Numbered from the stretch's first letter, positions 1 to 6,977 are shown. The stretch: DNA of 13,392 bases from Candidatus Saccharicenans sp. (GCA_024653405.1 JANLGB010000045.1:1-13392); one strand, 5' to 3'. A program made the numbers and translations. The notes: generated by a model not told the origin, from the letters alone.

Positions 1-898
1 GATTCAGGTCGAAATCCAGGACCTTTTTCAGCAAAGCAATGAATTCCTCTCGGTCTTGCCGCTTGATGGAGACGGTGGTGGCCAGGGAAAGGAGGTAACT
101 GGTGTCATAGTTGCCGCCCAGGGCTGCAGCCAGCTGGAAATGTTCCCGGGCTTTTTTTTCATCCCCGCCCAGAGATTCGGGTAGCGAACCGTAATAGAGG
201 ATATAAAAATTATGGACTGCCCCGCGAGAATAATTGGGGGCCAGCTCCAGAACCCGGTTCATCAGGGCTGCAGCCTCGGGCAGGGTCAGCCCTATGGACA
301 TATCAAATGGGTCAATGGAATAGGCCGCCACCCAGCCGGCGGCGGCCCAGTAGAGCAAGTCAATATCCTGCCGGCCAAAAGGGGCCAGGGCCTGCTGGAA
401 ACGCCTGGCCTTGAGCTCCTCCCGCAAGCGAGGATTCTTCTTTTCCAGGCCAGCCAGCAGGATATCTCTTCCCCGCAGGTATAGTTTTTTGGCCCGGGCC
501 AGGAGAGCCTGACGAGCCTCAACCTCAGTGGCTGGAGTCATGTCAGCCGGAGCCTGGATGAAAGCGTTGGCATACATAATGTAAAGGCTCCCGGTGCGCA
601 ACCGCAGCCCGTCATGCTCGGGCAGGGAAGCCAGCAACGACTCATAGAGCTTGATGGCGAAGGGCAGGGCACCGGCAATGAGCTCGGGGTCATCATCCCC
701 GGTAAAAACAATGCCGGAGGAAGATGAGGTAAGCATTCCGGCTGCTTTTTTAAGAGCCAATTTTTCCAGGGAACAGCCGGCGGCCAGGATGGTCAGAATG
801 GTCAGAATAGCCAAACCAAGAAGAAAGAATTTGGAGACCGGGCGGCAGTTTCTGTCTTGGAAGCGACTGACTGTTGGATTTGTCTTCCTGTCAGACAT
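1..898 (-). CDS. tatT: TRAP transporter TatT-component family lipoprotein (3' end cut)
   Basis: Reading leftward from an ATG at 896-898, 299 codons are open to the window edge, so the C-terminus is missing. Residues 24-41 are hydrophobic and end in a lipobox-like Ala-Ala-Gly-Cys42, so the protein is probably a lipoprotein. The family signature follows: GDDDPELIAGALPF (67-80), then KLYESLLASLP and YIMYANAFIQAPADM (106-120). A helical repeat region comes next, with LYWAAAGWVAAYSIDP near 182-197. This pattern is that of TatT, the T component of TRAP transporters, first studied as Treponema pallidum Tp0956. It is a trimeric helical periplasmic scaffold thought to sit with the DctP solute-binding protein. 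The family is about 300 residues, so nearly all of it is visible. A purine-rich GGAG-type ribosome site lies just upstream of the ATG. If linked, DctP/DctQ/DctM genes would be left of the window, which is inference. Confidence 0.88.
   Translation of the reverse strand, partial: MSDRKTNPTVSRFQDRNCRPVSKFFLLGLAILTILTILAAGCSLEKLALKKAAGMLTSSSSGIVFTGDDDPELIAGALPFAIKLYESLLASLPEHDGLRLRTGSLYIMYANAFIQAPADMTPATEVEARQALLARAKKLYLRGRDILLAGLEKKNPRLREELKARRFQQALAPFGRQDIDLLYWAAAGWVAAYSIDPFDMSIGLTLPEAAALMNRVLELAPNYSRGAVHNFYILYYGSLPESLGGDEKKAREHFQLAAALGGNYDTSYLLSLATTVSIKRQDREEFIALLKKVLDFDLN
791..808. repeat. Two perfect tandem 9-bp units in the tatT signal peptide
   Basis: The unit GGTCAGAAT occurs twice back to back and encodes the doubled Ile-Leu-Thr in the hydrophobic core of the TatT signal peptide. 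Gain or loss of a unit would keep frame and change the core by three residues. Confidence 0.8.
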
Positions 899-1019
899 GA
901 AACCTTCCTTCTCCTTTCTGATTCTTCACCAGAAAGAAAAGAAAAAAAGCCAGTTTTTGGGCTTCCCGGTGACTCCAGGCCTTCCCCGCATCATCTTCAC
1001 CATACCCAAGCCTTCCCGA

Positions 1020-1049
1020 ATTATATGGCAGCCCGGTTCTGGCTGTCAA
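1020..1049 (-). promoter_or_regulatory. Near-consensus sigma-70-type promoter for tatT
   Basis: On the minus strand a perfect TTGACA (1049-1044) is followed after 18 bases by a perfect TATAAT (1025-1020). The predicted start is near 1013, giving a leader of about 115 bases before the tatT ATG at 898. Both hexamers are exact; the spacing is one base longer than the optimum. Confidence 0.72.
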
Positions 1050-1064
1050 ATAGCCGGCCTATGA

Positions 1065-1247
1065 ACTGATCTATAAAAAGCTTATTAACCTGTTAAGCAA
1101 ACGATGATAATTTGATAAAGTTTAGGGATTACTGTGCATAGCCGTTACCCAGTTGGCCCACTGTTCCGGGCTCAGGCTGTGGTGGTGTTCTGGCTGAAGG
1201 CCAGGTTGGTAGTCTGAGCCAGGAGGCGGGACCTGCTTTTTTCTGGA
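1065..1247 (+). other. Structured intergenic stretch with nested inverted repeats and a T-run
   Basis: No gene is seen between the tatT promoter and the next gene. The stretch holds an outer inverted repeat GGCTCAG (1169-1175) / CTGAGCC (1214-1220). Inside it is a hairpin CTGGC-TGAAG-GCCAG (1190-1204). A run of six T follows at 1237-1242. A GATAAT box at 1106-1111 could start a transcript through it. This could be a small RNA with a terminator-like end or merely structured spacer; sequence alone does not decide. Confidence 0.3.
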
Positions 1248-1264
1248 CAGGTTATAATAACCTG
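1248..1264 (+). promoter_or_regulatory. -10 box inside a perfect palindrome, upstream of the DUF45 gene
   Basis: CAGGTTAT and ATAACCTG form a perfect 8+8 inverted repeat around one central A. An exact TATAAT (1253-1258) lies in the middle. No good -35 hexamer is seen 16-18 bases upstream. The predicted start near 1265 leaves about 24 bases before the ATG at 1289. A dimeric regulator bound here would cover the -10 box, so it reads as an operator candidate; the binding protein is unknown. Confidence 0.45.
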
Positions 1265-1288
1265 GATTCGGAGTGCTGGAGTTACAGG

Positions 1289-1963
1289 ATGCCGGAAATA
1301 AAATTCAGGTTGATAAGGTCTAACCGCAGGACGGTCGGGCTGGAGGTCAATGACCAGGGTGATTTAATAGTCAGGGCTCCGAATAGGCTGGAACTCTCCG
1401 CTATTAAGAGTATCCTGACAAGCCACCGGAGGTGGATTGCTCGCAAGCTGTCTGAAGTCGAAAGACGCCGGCAGCTTCTCCGGCCCAAAAGATTTGCCGA
1501 GGGTGAGAATTTTCTATACCTCGGTCGGGAGTTTCCCCTGCTGATCAGTCACGAAACGAGACCAGCTCTGAGATTCACCGGCCAGAGCTTTATCCTGTCA
1601 GCACGCTGGCAGGGGCAGGCCCGGGAAATTTTCCAGAAATGGTACAGAAAACAGGCCCAGGCCTATCTAAGCGACAGGGTGATGAAACTGGCGGTTTCCA
1701 ACGGCTTCAGGTTCAAAAAATTCAGGCTGTCCTCAGCCCGAACCCGCTGGGGTTCCTGCTCGGCCAAGCGAATGATAAGCCTGACCTGGAGACTTATCCT
1801 GGCCCCGCCTGAAATCATAGATTATGTAATTGTCCACGAACTGGCTCATACCAGGGAGAAGAGCCATTCCCGGGACTTCTGGACGCTGGTAGCCGGGCTT
1901 ATGCCCGACTACCGCCAGAAGCGGCGCTGGCTGAAACAAAACGGCTTTATGCTGAATGTATAG
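1289..1963 (+). CDS. YgjP/DUF45 (WLM-type) zinc metallopeptidase
   Basis: The protein has 224 residues and no signal peptide, so it is probably cytoplasmic. The diagnostic core is complete: RWGSCS (153-158), then the zinc-binding HELAH (183-187) with two histidine ligands and Glu184 as likely catalytic base. A third histidine is at 193 in the KSHSRDFW segment. This order defines the YgjP-like/DUF45 family, often annotated as M48-like or SprT-like metal-dependent hydrolase; its natural substrate is not established. The N-terminal RSNRRTVGLEV and RRWIARKL segments are also usual in the family. The ATG is preceded by GGAG (1278-1281) at 7 bases. The length is normal for the family. The gene stands alone, with a palindromic promoter upstream. 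Confidence 0.9.
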   Translation: MPEIKFRLIRSNRRTVGLEVNDQGDLIVRAPNRLELSAIKSILTSHRRWIARKLSEVERRRQLLRPKRFAEGENFLYLGREFPLLISHETRPALRFTGQSFILSARWQGQAREIFQKWYRKQAQAYLSDRVMKLAVSNGFRFKKFRLSSARTRWGSCSAKRMISLTWRLILAPPEIIDYVIVHELAHTREKSHSRDFWTLVAGLMPDYRQKRRWLKQNGFMLNV

Positions 1964-1993
1964 GTGTAAGGATATATAAAGGTGCAGGCAGCA

Positions 1994-2041
1994 GGGGGGA
2001 GCATTCTTTTGCCCGGTGTTTCCCCCGGTCTGGTTTTTTTC
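1994..2041 (+). terminator. Possible weak terminator after the DUF45 gene
   Basis: GGGGGA (1995-2000) can pair with TCCCCC (2021-2026), and a run of seven T follows at 2034-2040. The 20-base loop and the 7-base gap before the T-run are both unfavourable, so this is a weak candidate. Confidence 0.25.
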
Positions 2042-2047
2042 CCCGTT

Positions 2048-2222
2048 CTAACGGCGAATAGTCTGTTCCCGGATTAAGGGGAGTTGCTGATTCCTGAAAA
2101 ATCTTTGTTGTCCAGTGGCCGGGAAAAAGGCAGCGCCGGGAAGGGTGGAGACGCTGACAGCCTGTTTATAAGCGATGATGATCAAGGTCAGCCAGCATCG
2201 AGTCATAGCAACAGTTTTCATC
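2048..2222 (-). pseudogene. Possible decayed YidD-like ORF
   Basis: An ATG at 2222 opens 57 codons. The segment LTLIIIAYKQAVS-x7-AAFFPATGQ aligns without gaps to the YidD pattern (LIRAYQ-x-AVSP-x5-CRFxPSCSxY). Ile, Ala-Tyr, Ala-Val-Ser, Phe and Pro are kept, but both hallmark cysteines are lost and the C-terminal half does not match. There is no good ribosome site. YidD is a small membrane-associated protein that aids membrane protein insertion. This may be a relic copy or chance similarity in otherwise noncoding DNA. Confidence 0.22.
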
Positions 2223-2274
2223 ACCCTGTTGATTAATCCCCGGTGGCTAAAATCAGGAAACATGTAGAGTGTCC

Positions 2275-2301
2275 CCCTTTTCTTGTGATATTTTAAAAGG
2301 G
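2275..2301. other. 7-bp inverted repeat upstream of the propeller/transglutaminase gene
   Basis: CCCTTTT (2275-2281) and AAAAGGG (2295-2301) pair perfectly around a 13-base AT-rich loop, 45 bases before the start codon. It could be an operator or a leader hairpin. An AATAAT box (2314-2319) just downstream is a possible -10. The rest of 1964-2345 shows no convincing gene apart from the YidD-like ORF. Confidence 0.35.
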
Positions 2302-2345
2302 AACAGCCTGGGAAATAATCTTTCCTGCTGGAAAGGAGGGAGAAG

Positions 2346-3977
2346 ATGAAAAAAGTTTTCTTAATGCTAATCGTGGTCCTTCTTCTCTTTTCGTTGGCCT
2401 GGGCCCGGGTGGGCGACGTAGTTAAAGTCATAAAGGCGCCCGGACCCTGCCCGACCGGCCTGGCTTTTGACGGCCGATACCTCTGGTTAGCTGACAGCCG
2501 GCTGGATAAAATTTTCAAGATAGACCCGGCTTCGGGCCAGGTGGTCAAGTCCTTTGACACACCCGGTTACCACCCGGAGGGCCTGGTCTGGGATGGAAAA
2601 TATCTCTGGCACATCGACTCGGGCGAAAGGCTGGTTTATTGCCTGGACCCGGAAACCGGGGCTGTGCTGAAGGCCCTGGAGTCCAACAGCGACCGGCCGC
2701 GGGACCTAGCCTGGGACGGCCAGGACCTGTGGCTGACCGATGTCCGCAATAAGACGATTATCCGGTGTTCTCCGGTTGACGGGATGATGATCCAGCAGTT
2801 CTCGGCCCCCGGGGCCGAACCGGCCGGCCTGGAATTCGACGGTAAGTATCTCTGGGTTACCGACCGGGCCATGGACAGGATTTTCCTGGTGGACCCGGCT
2901 ACCGGCTGGTGCCTGTCCTCGCTCCGTTCTTACGGTCCCTGGCCGGCTGGACTGGCTTTTGACGGGCAGCACCTGTGGAATGTTGATTATGAGAACGATG
3001 AGCTCTACCAGGTTAAGGTTTTTGATAGCGATATCATGACCCTCTGGGATGAAAAAGAGCTTGAACTCCGCTTGGTCAAGGAATTCCGTAACTACGGTCC
3101 CGGCCTGGTCACCAGCCTGGATATCTATCTTCCCTTGCCGGCCGACCGCGATAACCAGAAGCTCCTGGGGCCAGTAGAGTTTCTGCAGAAACCGGCCGAG
3201 ATGATAACCGATGCCTGGGGACAGAAGATGGCTCATTTCAACTACCGGAATCTCAAGGCTCCGGCCGTCGTTCAGCCTGGCTGGTCGGTCAAAGCCCGGA
3301 TATATGCCGTGGAATATTTCATTTACCCGGACCGGGTTGGCGGACTGGACCAGATTCCGGAAGACATCAAGAAAAAATACCTGGTGGACGGAGACAAGTA
3401 TTGCCTCAATGATCCTTTCATCCAGGGCCTGGCCAGGAAAATTGCTGGCAACGAAAAAAATCCATACTGGATTGCCCGGAAGATTTACGAGTATCTAATC
3501 GACCACCTCAGCTATAACCTCAAGCCGGTGGGCGGCTGGAACCCGGCTCCGACCGTTCTGCGCCGGGGGACGGCTTCCTGCTCGGAGTATACCTACTCGC
3601 TGATTGCCCTCTGCCGGGCACTGGGGGTGCCGGCCCGCTACGTCGGTACGGTCAGCCTGCGCGGCGATGAGGCCAGCTTGGACGATGTCTTCCACCGCTG
3701 GAATGAGATTTATCTCCCGCCCTACGGCTGGATTCCCTTTGATGCCAACAAGGGAGATGTGGAAACACCGGGTGGCCGTGCCCTGGGCATCGGCAACGTC
3801 GCCGCCCGCTATGTCATCACCACCGAGAACGGCGGCGGGGATAAATATCTCTGGTTCGGTTACAATTACGGCTTCACCTGGACTGCGGAAGGTAAATGCC
3901 GGGTGTCTGAAGAATCCTACGGAGAATGGCAGCCCCTGGGCCCTAAAAAATACCAGAAACCGCTCCCGCGGAAGTAG
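2346..3977 (+). CDS. Secreted five-repeat beta-propeller plus transglutaminase-like protein
   Basis: The 543-residue protein begins with a signal peptide (Lys-Lys, hydrophobic core 4-18, likely cut after Ala-Trp-Ala20). Residues about 34-225 hold five repeats with an exact 41-residue period. Each has a Gly-Leu-x-(Phe/Trp)-Asp-Gly-x-x-Leu-Trp core (Asp-Gly at 42, 83, 124, 165 and 206) and a DPxTG-like turn, as in NHL/YncE-like propellers. A linker of about 150 residues leads to a transglutaminase-like domain (about 370-480). Its likely triad is Cys412 in TASCSEYT, His450 in DVFHRWNE and Asp466 in WIPFDAN, in correct order and spacing. Such bacterial domains may act as proteases, ligases or amidases; which applies here is not known. 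AGGAGG (2334-2339) sits 6 bases before the ATG. The gene converges on the next one with a 31-base gap. Confidence 0.87.
   Translation: MKKVFLMLIVVLLLFSLAWARVGDVVKVIKAPGPCPTGLAFDGRYLWLADSRLDKIFKIDPASGQVVKSFDTPGYHPEGLVWDGKYLWHIDSGERLVYCLDPETGAVLKALESNSDRPRDLAWDGQDLWLTDVRNKTIIRCSPVDGMMIQQFSAPGAEPAGLEFDGKYLWVTDRAMDRIFLVDPATGWCLSSLRSYGPWPAGLAFDGQHLWNVDYENDELYQVKVFDSDIMTLWDEKELELRLVKEFRNYGPGLVTSLDIYLPLPADRDNQKLLGPVEFLQKPAEMITDAWGQKMAHFNYRNLKAPAVVQPGWSVKARIYAVEYFIYPDRVGGLDQIPEDIKKKYLVDGDKYCLNDPFIQGLARKIAGNEKNPYWIARKIYEYLIDHLSYNLKPVGGWNPAPTVLRRGTASCSEYTYSLIALCRALGVPARYVGTVSLRGDEASLDDVFHRWNEIYLPPYGWIPFDANKGDVETPGGRALGIGNVAARYVITTENGGGDKYLWFGYNYGFTWTAEGKCRVSEESYGEWQPLGPKKYQKPLPRK
2445..3020 (+). repeat. 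Five in-frame 123-bp repeats encoding propeller blades
   Basis: The protein-level period is 41 residues without any length change across the Asp-Gly-x-x-Leu-Trp cores. DNA identity between copies is clearly partial, so the duplications are not recent. The fifth unit ends early; the N-terminal segment before the first unit (about 22-33) could supply its missing outer strand. Confidence 0.8.
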
Positions 3978-4008
3978 AACTCATAAATGGAGCGCTACTG
4001 GGCCGGGT

Positions 4009-4659
4009 TTAGCTCCTGGCCTCGGTTACAAACTGAACCCAGTGTTCTGCACCCAGGGTGGAGGTGAGCGCCTGCAATTCCTCCAGGGAAGTCATCCGGC
4101 AGAGCTTAACCTTGGTTCTGGTATACATAATCTTGCCGTCTTTGGTGTACCTGGTGCAATCGCCGATTTTGTCATCAGCGGTTGATTTGCATTTAAAAGA
4201 AATGGTCTCTCCGTGTTCCAGGTGGAAGCGGTAGAGGTCTTCCTCAACTTTTTCGATTCTGCTGCCTTTGGGAATCAGGACACCCCGGCCGGCCGGGTCG
4301 GGTTCGGGCTTGCCGGCCGCAAATCTTATGAAGCGGTAGTCGGCGTCGGTAACCCTAAATTTCTTGAATTGTTCCGGCTGGCATTCGGAAAAAACCCTGG
4401 CCTGGGTTCCATTGTAGACCAGCTTGCCATTCTGGTCATAGGTTCGTATTTTTAGGTTGTCGGCTTCGGGGATGATTTCCAGCCGCCCCTCCTCCAGGTG
4501 GAAAATTATCAACCCAGATTTATTTTCCACCTGGCAGCCAGCCGGGAGCTTGATGGCCGTTTCCCCGAAGGTAAAAACCGCTCCGAAAGAAAACCTGGTA
4601 AGAAGGGCGAAACCGGAAAGGAAAAAAAGGACCAAATACCCTTTTTTACCCTTTCTCAT
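4009..4659 (-). CDS. Secreted hypothetical protein with an internal duplication
   Basis: I do not recognise a named family. The 216-residue protein starts with a basic N-terminus and a hydrophobic segment (8-26, cut probably near Phe-Gly-Ala27). The body looks like two copies of a beta-rich module. Residues about 36-90 (LPAG, FHLEEG, YDQNGKLVYN, ARV) align with about 127-187 (IPKG, FHLEHG, YTKDGKIMYT, VKL). There are five cysteines after the signal peptide (42, 93, 157, 168, 187), which fits disulfides in an exported protein. AGGAGG lies 5 bases before the ATG. The fucosidase gene is upstream on the same strand, 124 bases away, so co-transcription is possible though a terminator-like element lies between. 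Confidence 0.75.
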   Translation of the reverse strand: MRKGKKGYLVLFFLSGFALLTRFSFGAVFTFGETAIKLPAGCQVENKSGLIIFHLEEGRLEIIPEADNLKIRTYDQNGKLVYNGTQARVFSECQPEQFKKFRVTDADYRFIRFAAGKPEPDPAGRGVLIPKGSRIEKVEEDLYRFHLEHGETISFKCKSTADDKIGDCTRYTKDGKIMYTRTKVKLCRMTSLEELQALTSTLGAEHWVQFVTEARS

Positions 4660-4681
4660 TTTTACCTCCTTCCCTTGGAAT

Positions 4682-4741
4682 AAGAAGGGGCGTGGGAGAA
4701 AGAAGCAAGAGAGCCTTAGATTCCTGGCCAGGCCCCTTCTT
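4682..4741. repeat. Perfect 10-bp inverted repeat in the leader of the secreted-protein gene
   Basis: AAGAAGGGGC (4682-4691) and GCCCCTTCTT (4732-4741) are exact inverse complements around 40 bases. The loop side carries a second palindrome, CCTGGCCAGG (4723-4732), that overlaps one arm. On the minus-strand transcript it lies just upstream of the ribosome site of the 4009-4659 gene. No T-run follows on that strand, so it is not a simple terminator; a leader hairpin or protein site is possible. Confidence 0.5.
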
Positions 4742-4751
4742 TCCCTTAATT

Positions 4752-4802
4752 AAAAAATAAGAAGCGCTGGCAGTTTTGTCAAATCACCAGCCAGAACTGG
4801 CC
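4752..4802 (-). terminator. Possible terminator of the fucosidase gene
   Basis: On the minus strand an imperfect stem is formed by 4802-4792 (GGCCAGTTCTG) and 4778-4769 (CAAAACTGCC), with one mismatch and one bulge. The stem overlaps the stop codon. A run of six T follows about 11 bases later (plus-strand A-run 4752-4757). Imperfect stem and spacing keep confidence low. Confidence 0.3.
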
Positions 4803-6277
4803 AGCTGGAAGACCCAGGCATATTTACAGGGTGGATTATGGCGCAGGGCAGCTGGCACAGAAATTTCAAAACCCGAACCAGCTTGTTTCCAGGCTATTTT
4901 CTGGTTGCTGCCGAGAAGGGTAATTCTGGTGCTGGGCCGGGGCTGGAAGGCTGCCACCTTGATTTTTTCTGGCATAAATTCGCCCTCTGCGGCCAGGTAG
5001 ATAAGGTAAATCCGGCCGTCTTTTCCTCGGGTAAAACAAACCTGGCCTTCTTTATAAGGGGGAAAGGCCCGGGTGTGGTAGATAGCCCGGCTGTTTATTT
5101 TCATCCAGGCGGCGTATTCCTGGAGCAGTTCGTAGGCCCCTTGCTGCCAGGTGCCGTCCGGTCCCGGGGCGATGTTCAACAGGAGGTTTCCACCCTTGGC
5201 CACGATGTCCACCAATAGATGGATGGCCTGGCGGCCGGACAGGTATTTAGCCTCTGGCGTGTAAGACCAGCCGCCGCCAGAAATGATGCAGGATTCCCAG
5301 GGATAGGGAAGAGCCTTTTCGGGCACGACGTTTTCTGGCGTCAGGTAATTTTGGTTTTTACCGCGGACGGCCCGGTCGACGACGATCAGTCCTGGCTGTT
5401 TTTCCCGGCATTTGACTACCAGCTCGTCCATCAGAATATCCTGATTTATGACCTGGCTCTTAAGGTAGCCGGATTGGCTGTCTTTGAGCCGGTGTTCATA
5501 GTACCCTTGAATTTCCTCTCTGGATTTTTTTGAGACCCAGCCACCGTCGAGCCACAGGATATCAAGGCGGCCGTACGCGGTCATCAGTTCAAGAATCTGA
5601 TTGTGAGCATATTCCACGAATTTGGCCCAGCGCTCGGGGTAAACTTCCGGGTCATAGTTGACATTACGGTCGCGGGGCGGGAAGTTGGGCCACCAGTAAT
5701 AAGGCGAATGCCAGTCCGGCTTGGAAAAGTAAGCCCCAACCCAGAAGCCTTCTTTTCGGAAAGCCTCAAAGATTTCTTTCGTGACATCGGCTTTAGGGTT
5801 GCCACTGAAGGGGCATTCGGGGTCAGTGATTTTGTAATCTGTGTATTTGCTATCAAACATGCAGAAGCCGTCGTGGTGCTTGGTGGTGAAGACGACGTAG
5901 CGCAGGCCGGCTTCCCTGGCCGCTCTGGCCCAACGGCTGGGGTCAAATTTGACGGGGTTGAAGGTTTTTTTCAGGCCTTCATACTTTTTGACATATTCGT
6001 AATAATCTTCCAGGCTGCGGCGGCACCAGCCTTCATCTTCCGGGCAGATGGACCAGGATTCCACAATTCCCCACTGGCTGTAGGGTCCCCAGTGCATCAG
6101 AAGGCCAAACTTCAGGTCCTGCCAGGCAGCCAGCTTTTTTAGAACGAGCGGGTCCGTTTCCGGCACATAAACTTCTTCTTGGCCTTGTAGAGGATGGCTT
6201 CCGCCAGGCAACAGGAAAATAGAAAGCAGCAGGCTCGGTAGTAAAAGATTTCTTATCGGCCAGAGGAGTTTTTTCAT
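4784..6277 (-). CDS. GH29 alpha-L-fucosidase, secreted
   Basis: The 497-residue protein removes terminal alpha-L-fucose from glycans with retention of configuration. A signal peptide is clear: Met-Lys-Lys, hydrophobic core 10-24, cleavage near Gly-Gln at 31-33. GH29 hallmarks appear in order: LKFGLLMHWGPYSQWG (55-70), YVVFTTKHHDGFCMF (127-141), then ILWLDGGW with the likely nucleophile Asp244. Further on are PWESC (326-330), the SGGGWSY segment, and VDIVAKGGNLLLNIAPGPDG (356-375). A small beta domain (about 405-490) ends the protein, as is usual. The length is complete. GGGGGA lies about 7 bases before the ATG. The general acid/base varies within GH29 and cannot be assigned by eye. Its presence outside the cytoplasm implies use of fucosylated polysaccharide or glycoprotein. 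Confidence 0.94.
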   Translation of the reverse strand: MKKLLWPIRNLLLPSLLLSIFLLPGGSHPLQGQEEVYVPETDPLVLKKLAAWQDLKFGLLMHWGPYSQWGIVESWSICPEDEGWCRRSLEDYYEYVKKYEGLKKTFNPVKFDPSRWARAAREAGLRYVVFTTKHHDGFCMFDSKYTDYKITDPECPFSGNPKADVTKEIFEAFRKEGFWVGAYFSKPDWHSPYYWWPNFPPRDRNVNYDPEVYPERWAKFVEYAHNQILELMTAYGRLDILWLDGGWVSKKSREEIQGYYEHRLKDSQSGYLKSQVINQDILMDELVVKCREKQPGLIVVDRAVRGKNQNYLTPENVVPEKALPYPWESCIISGGGWSYTPEAKYLSGRQAIHLLVDIVAKGGNLLLNIAPGPDGTWQQGAYELLQEYAAWMKINSRAIYHTRAFPPYKEGQVCFTRGKDGRIYLIYLAAEGEFMPEKIKVAAFQPRPSTRITLLGSNQKIAWKQAGSGFEISVPAALRHNPPCKYAWVFQLASSGW

Positions 6278-6309
6278 TTTATTATCCCCCTGTTTTGATT
6301 CGAGTGATT

Positions 6310-6339
6310 ATTCTAAATTGTTACGGCCGACAATAGCAA
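6310..6339 (-). promoter_or_regulatory. Candidate promoter of the fucosidase gene
   Basis: On the minus strand TTGCTA (6339-6334) and TAGAAT (6315-6310) are 18 bases apart. The start would be near 6303, about 26 bases before the ATG. Each hexamer has one or two departures from consensus. Confidence 0.42.
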
Positions 6340-6355
6340 TAGTAGGGCCATAACT

Positions 6356-6411
6356 CGCGGGCTATCCTCAGGCCCGCGGTCTGCATCGCATGGGTCCTGA
6401 TAAGACTCAGG
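6356..6411. other. Two adjacent hairpins in the 6278-6539 spacer
   Basis: CGCGGGC (6356-6362) pairs with GCCCGCG (6372-6378) around a 9-base loop. CCTGA (6396-6400) pairs with TCAGG (6407-6411) around a 6-base loop. Neither is followed by a T-run. They lie between the BsuPI-type gene and the fucosidase gene, upstream of the fucosidase promoter. No gene is seen in the rest of this 262-base spacer. Confidence 0.35.
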
Positions 6412-6539
6412 CCCTGGCAGGGCTAAGTTCAAGACCATTCGGGTTATCGTTTGGTTGGGTATAAAAACACCGGTGGGGCGGCTGGCCTGATCAAGCGGCA
6501 GACGCCCGGGCTTGGCCCTCGATCGGCTAAGCTTTCGCC

Positions 6540-6977
6540 TTAAATTGTCAGCTCGAACTGGTAGCTGGCGGAAGGGTCCGTGACCAGACTAGCCCGGACT
6601 TTGTAAGTGCCGGGTGGAAGCGGGTCGCCCTGGTTGGACCGAACCTCCCAGTTTTCTCGGTAAATCTTTTGTTCACCCGGCTGGAGAGTAAGCGTAGTGA
6701 TGATCGTGAGAAAAGCCCGCCCGTAAGCCCAATTCCAGACCAGTATCCCCGGCTCTTGATAAACCTCGATGTCGTATATCTGGGAAGTGGCCGACACCAG
6801 GTCCAAGGTTTTCGAGCCTTCATTTCGTATGGTCAGGATAAAGGTTATGGTTCCATCCGGATTTTTCTGGTAGTCAGCCAAAAATTTGAGGTCTTGGCTC
6901 GGGCCTAGGGAATCGCAGCCGGGCAGGGTTATCAGCGAGCATAAAAAGACAGCCATTATAATCGTCCAGGTTCTCAT
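6540..6977 (-). CDS. BsuPI-domain (PF12690-like) lipoprotein
   Basis: I chose the ATG at 6977 (145 residues) because AAGGAGG stands about 6 bases upstream and a lipoprotein signal begins there. A longer frame to 7073 would add 32 residues that would bury the signal. Residues 5-20 are hydrophobic, ending in Leu-Pro-Gly-Cys21. The mature part is one beta-sandwich domain: TITFILTIRNEG (43-54), SQIYDIEVYQEPGILVWNWAYGRAF (65-89), LQPGEQKIYRENW (98-110) and PLPPGTYKVRASL (119-131). This order of strands and the PG-E and PPGTY turns match the BsuPI domain, named for an intracellular proteinase inhibitor of Bacillus subtilis but common in exported proteins of unknown role. Inhibitor activity is not implied by the domain alone. 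Confidence 0.8.
   Translation of the reverse strand: MRTWTIIMAVFLCSLITLPGCDSLGPSQDLKFLADYQKNPDGTITFILTIRNEGSKTLDLVSATSQIYDIEVYQEPGILVWNWAYGRAFLTIITTLTLQPGEQKIYRENWEVRSNQGDPLPPGTYKVRASLVTDPSASYQFELTI

Noticed and set aside
651..1069. Two plus-strand open frames over the tatT 5' end and its promoter
   Set aside because: They are antisense to a recognised TatT protein and its promoter, lack a ribosome site and have no domain-like composition.
4009..4455. Plus-strand frames over 3604-4185 and 4213-4455
   Set aside because: They are shadows of the transglutaminase-like and secreted-protein genes on the other frame or strand.
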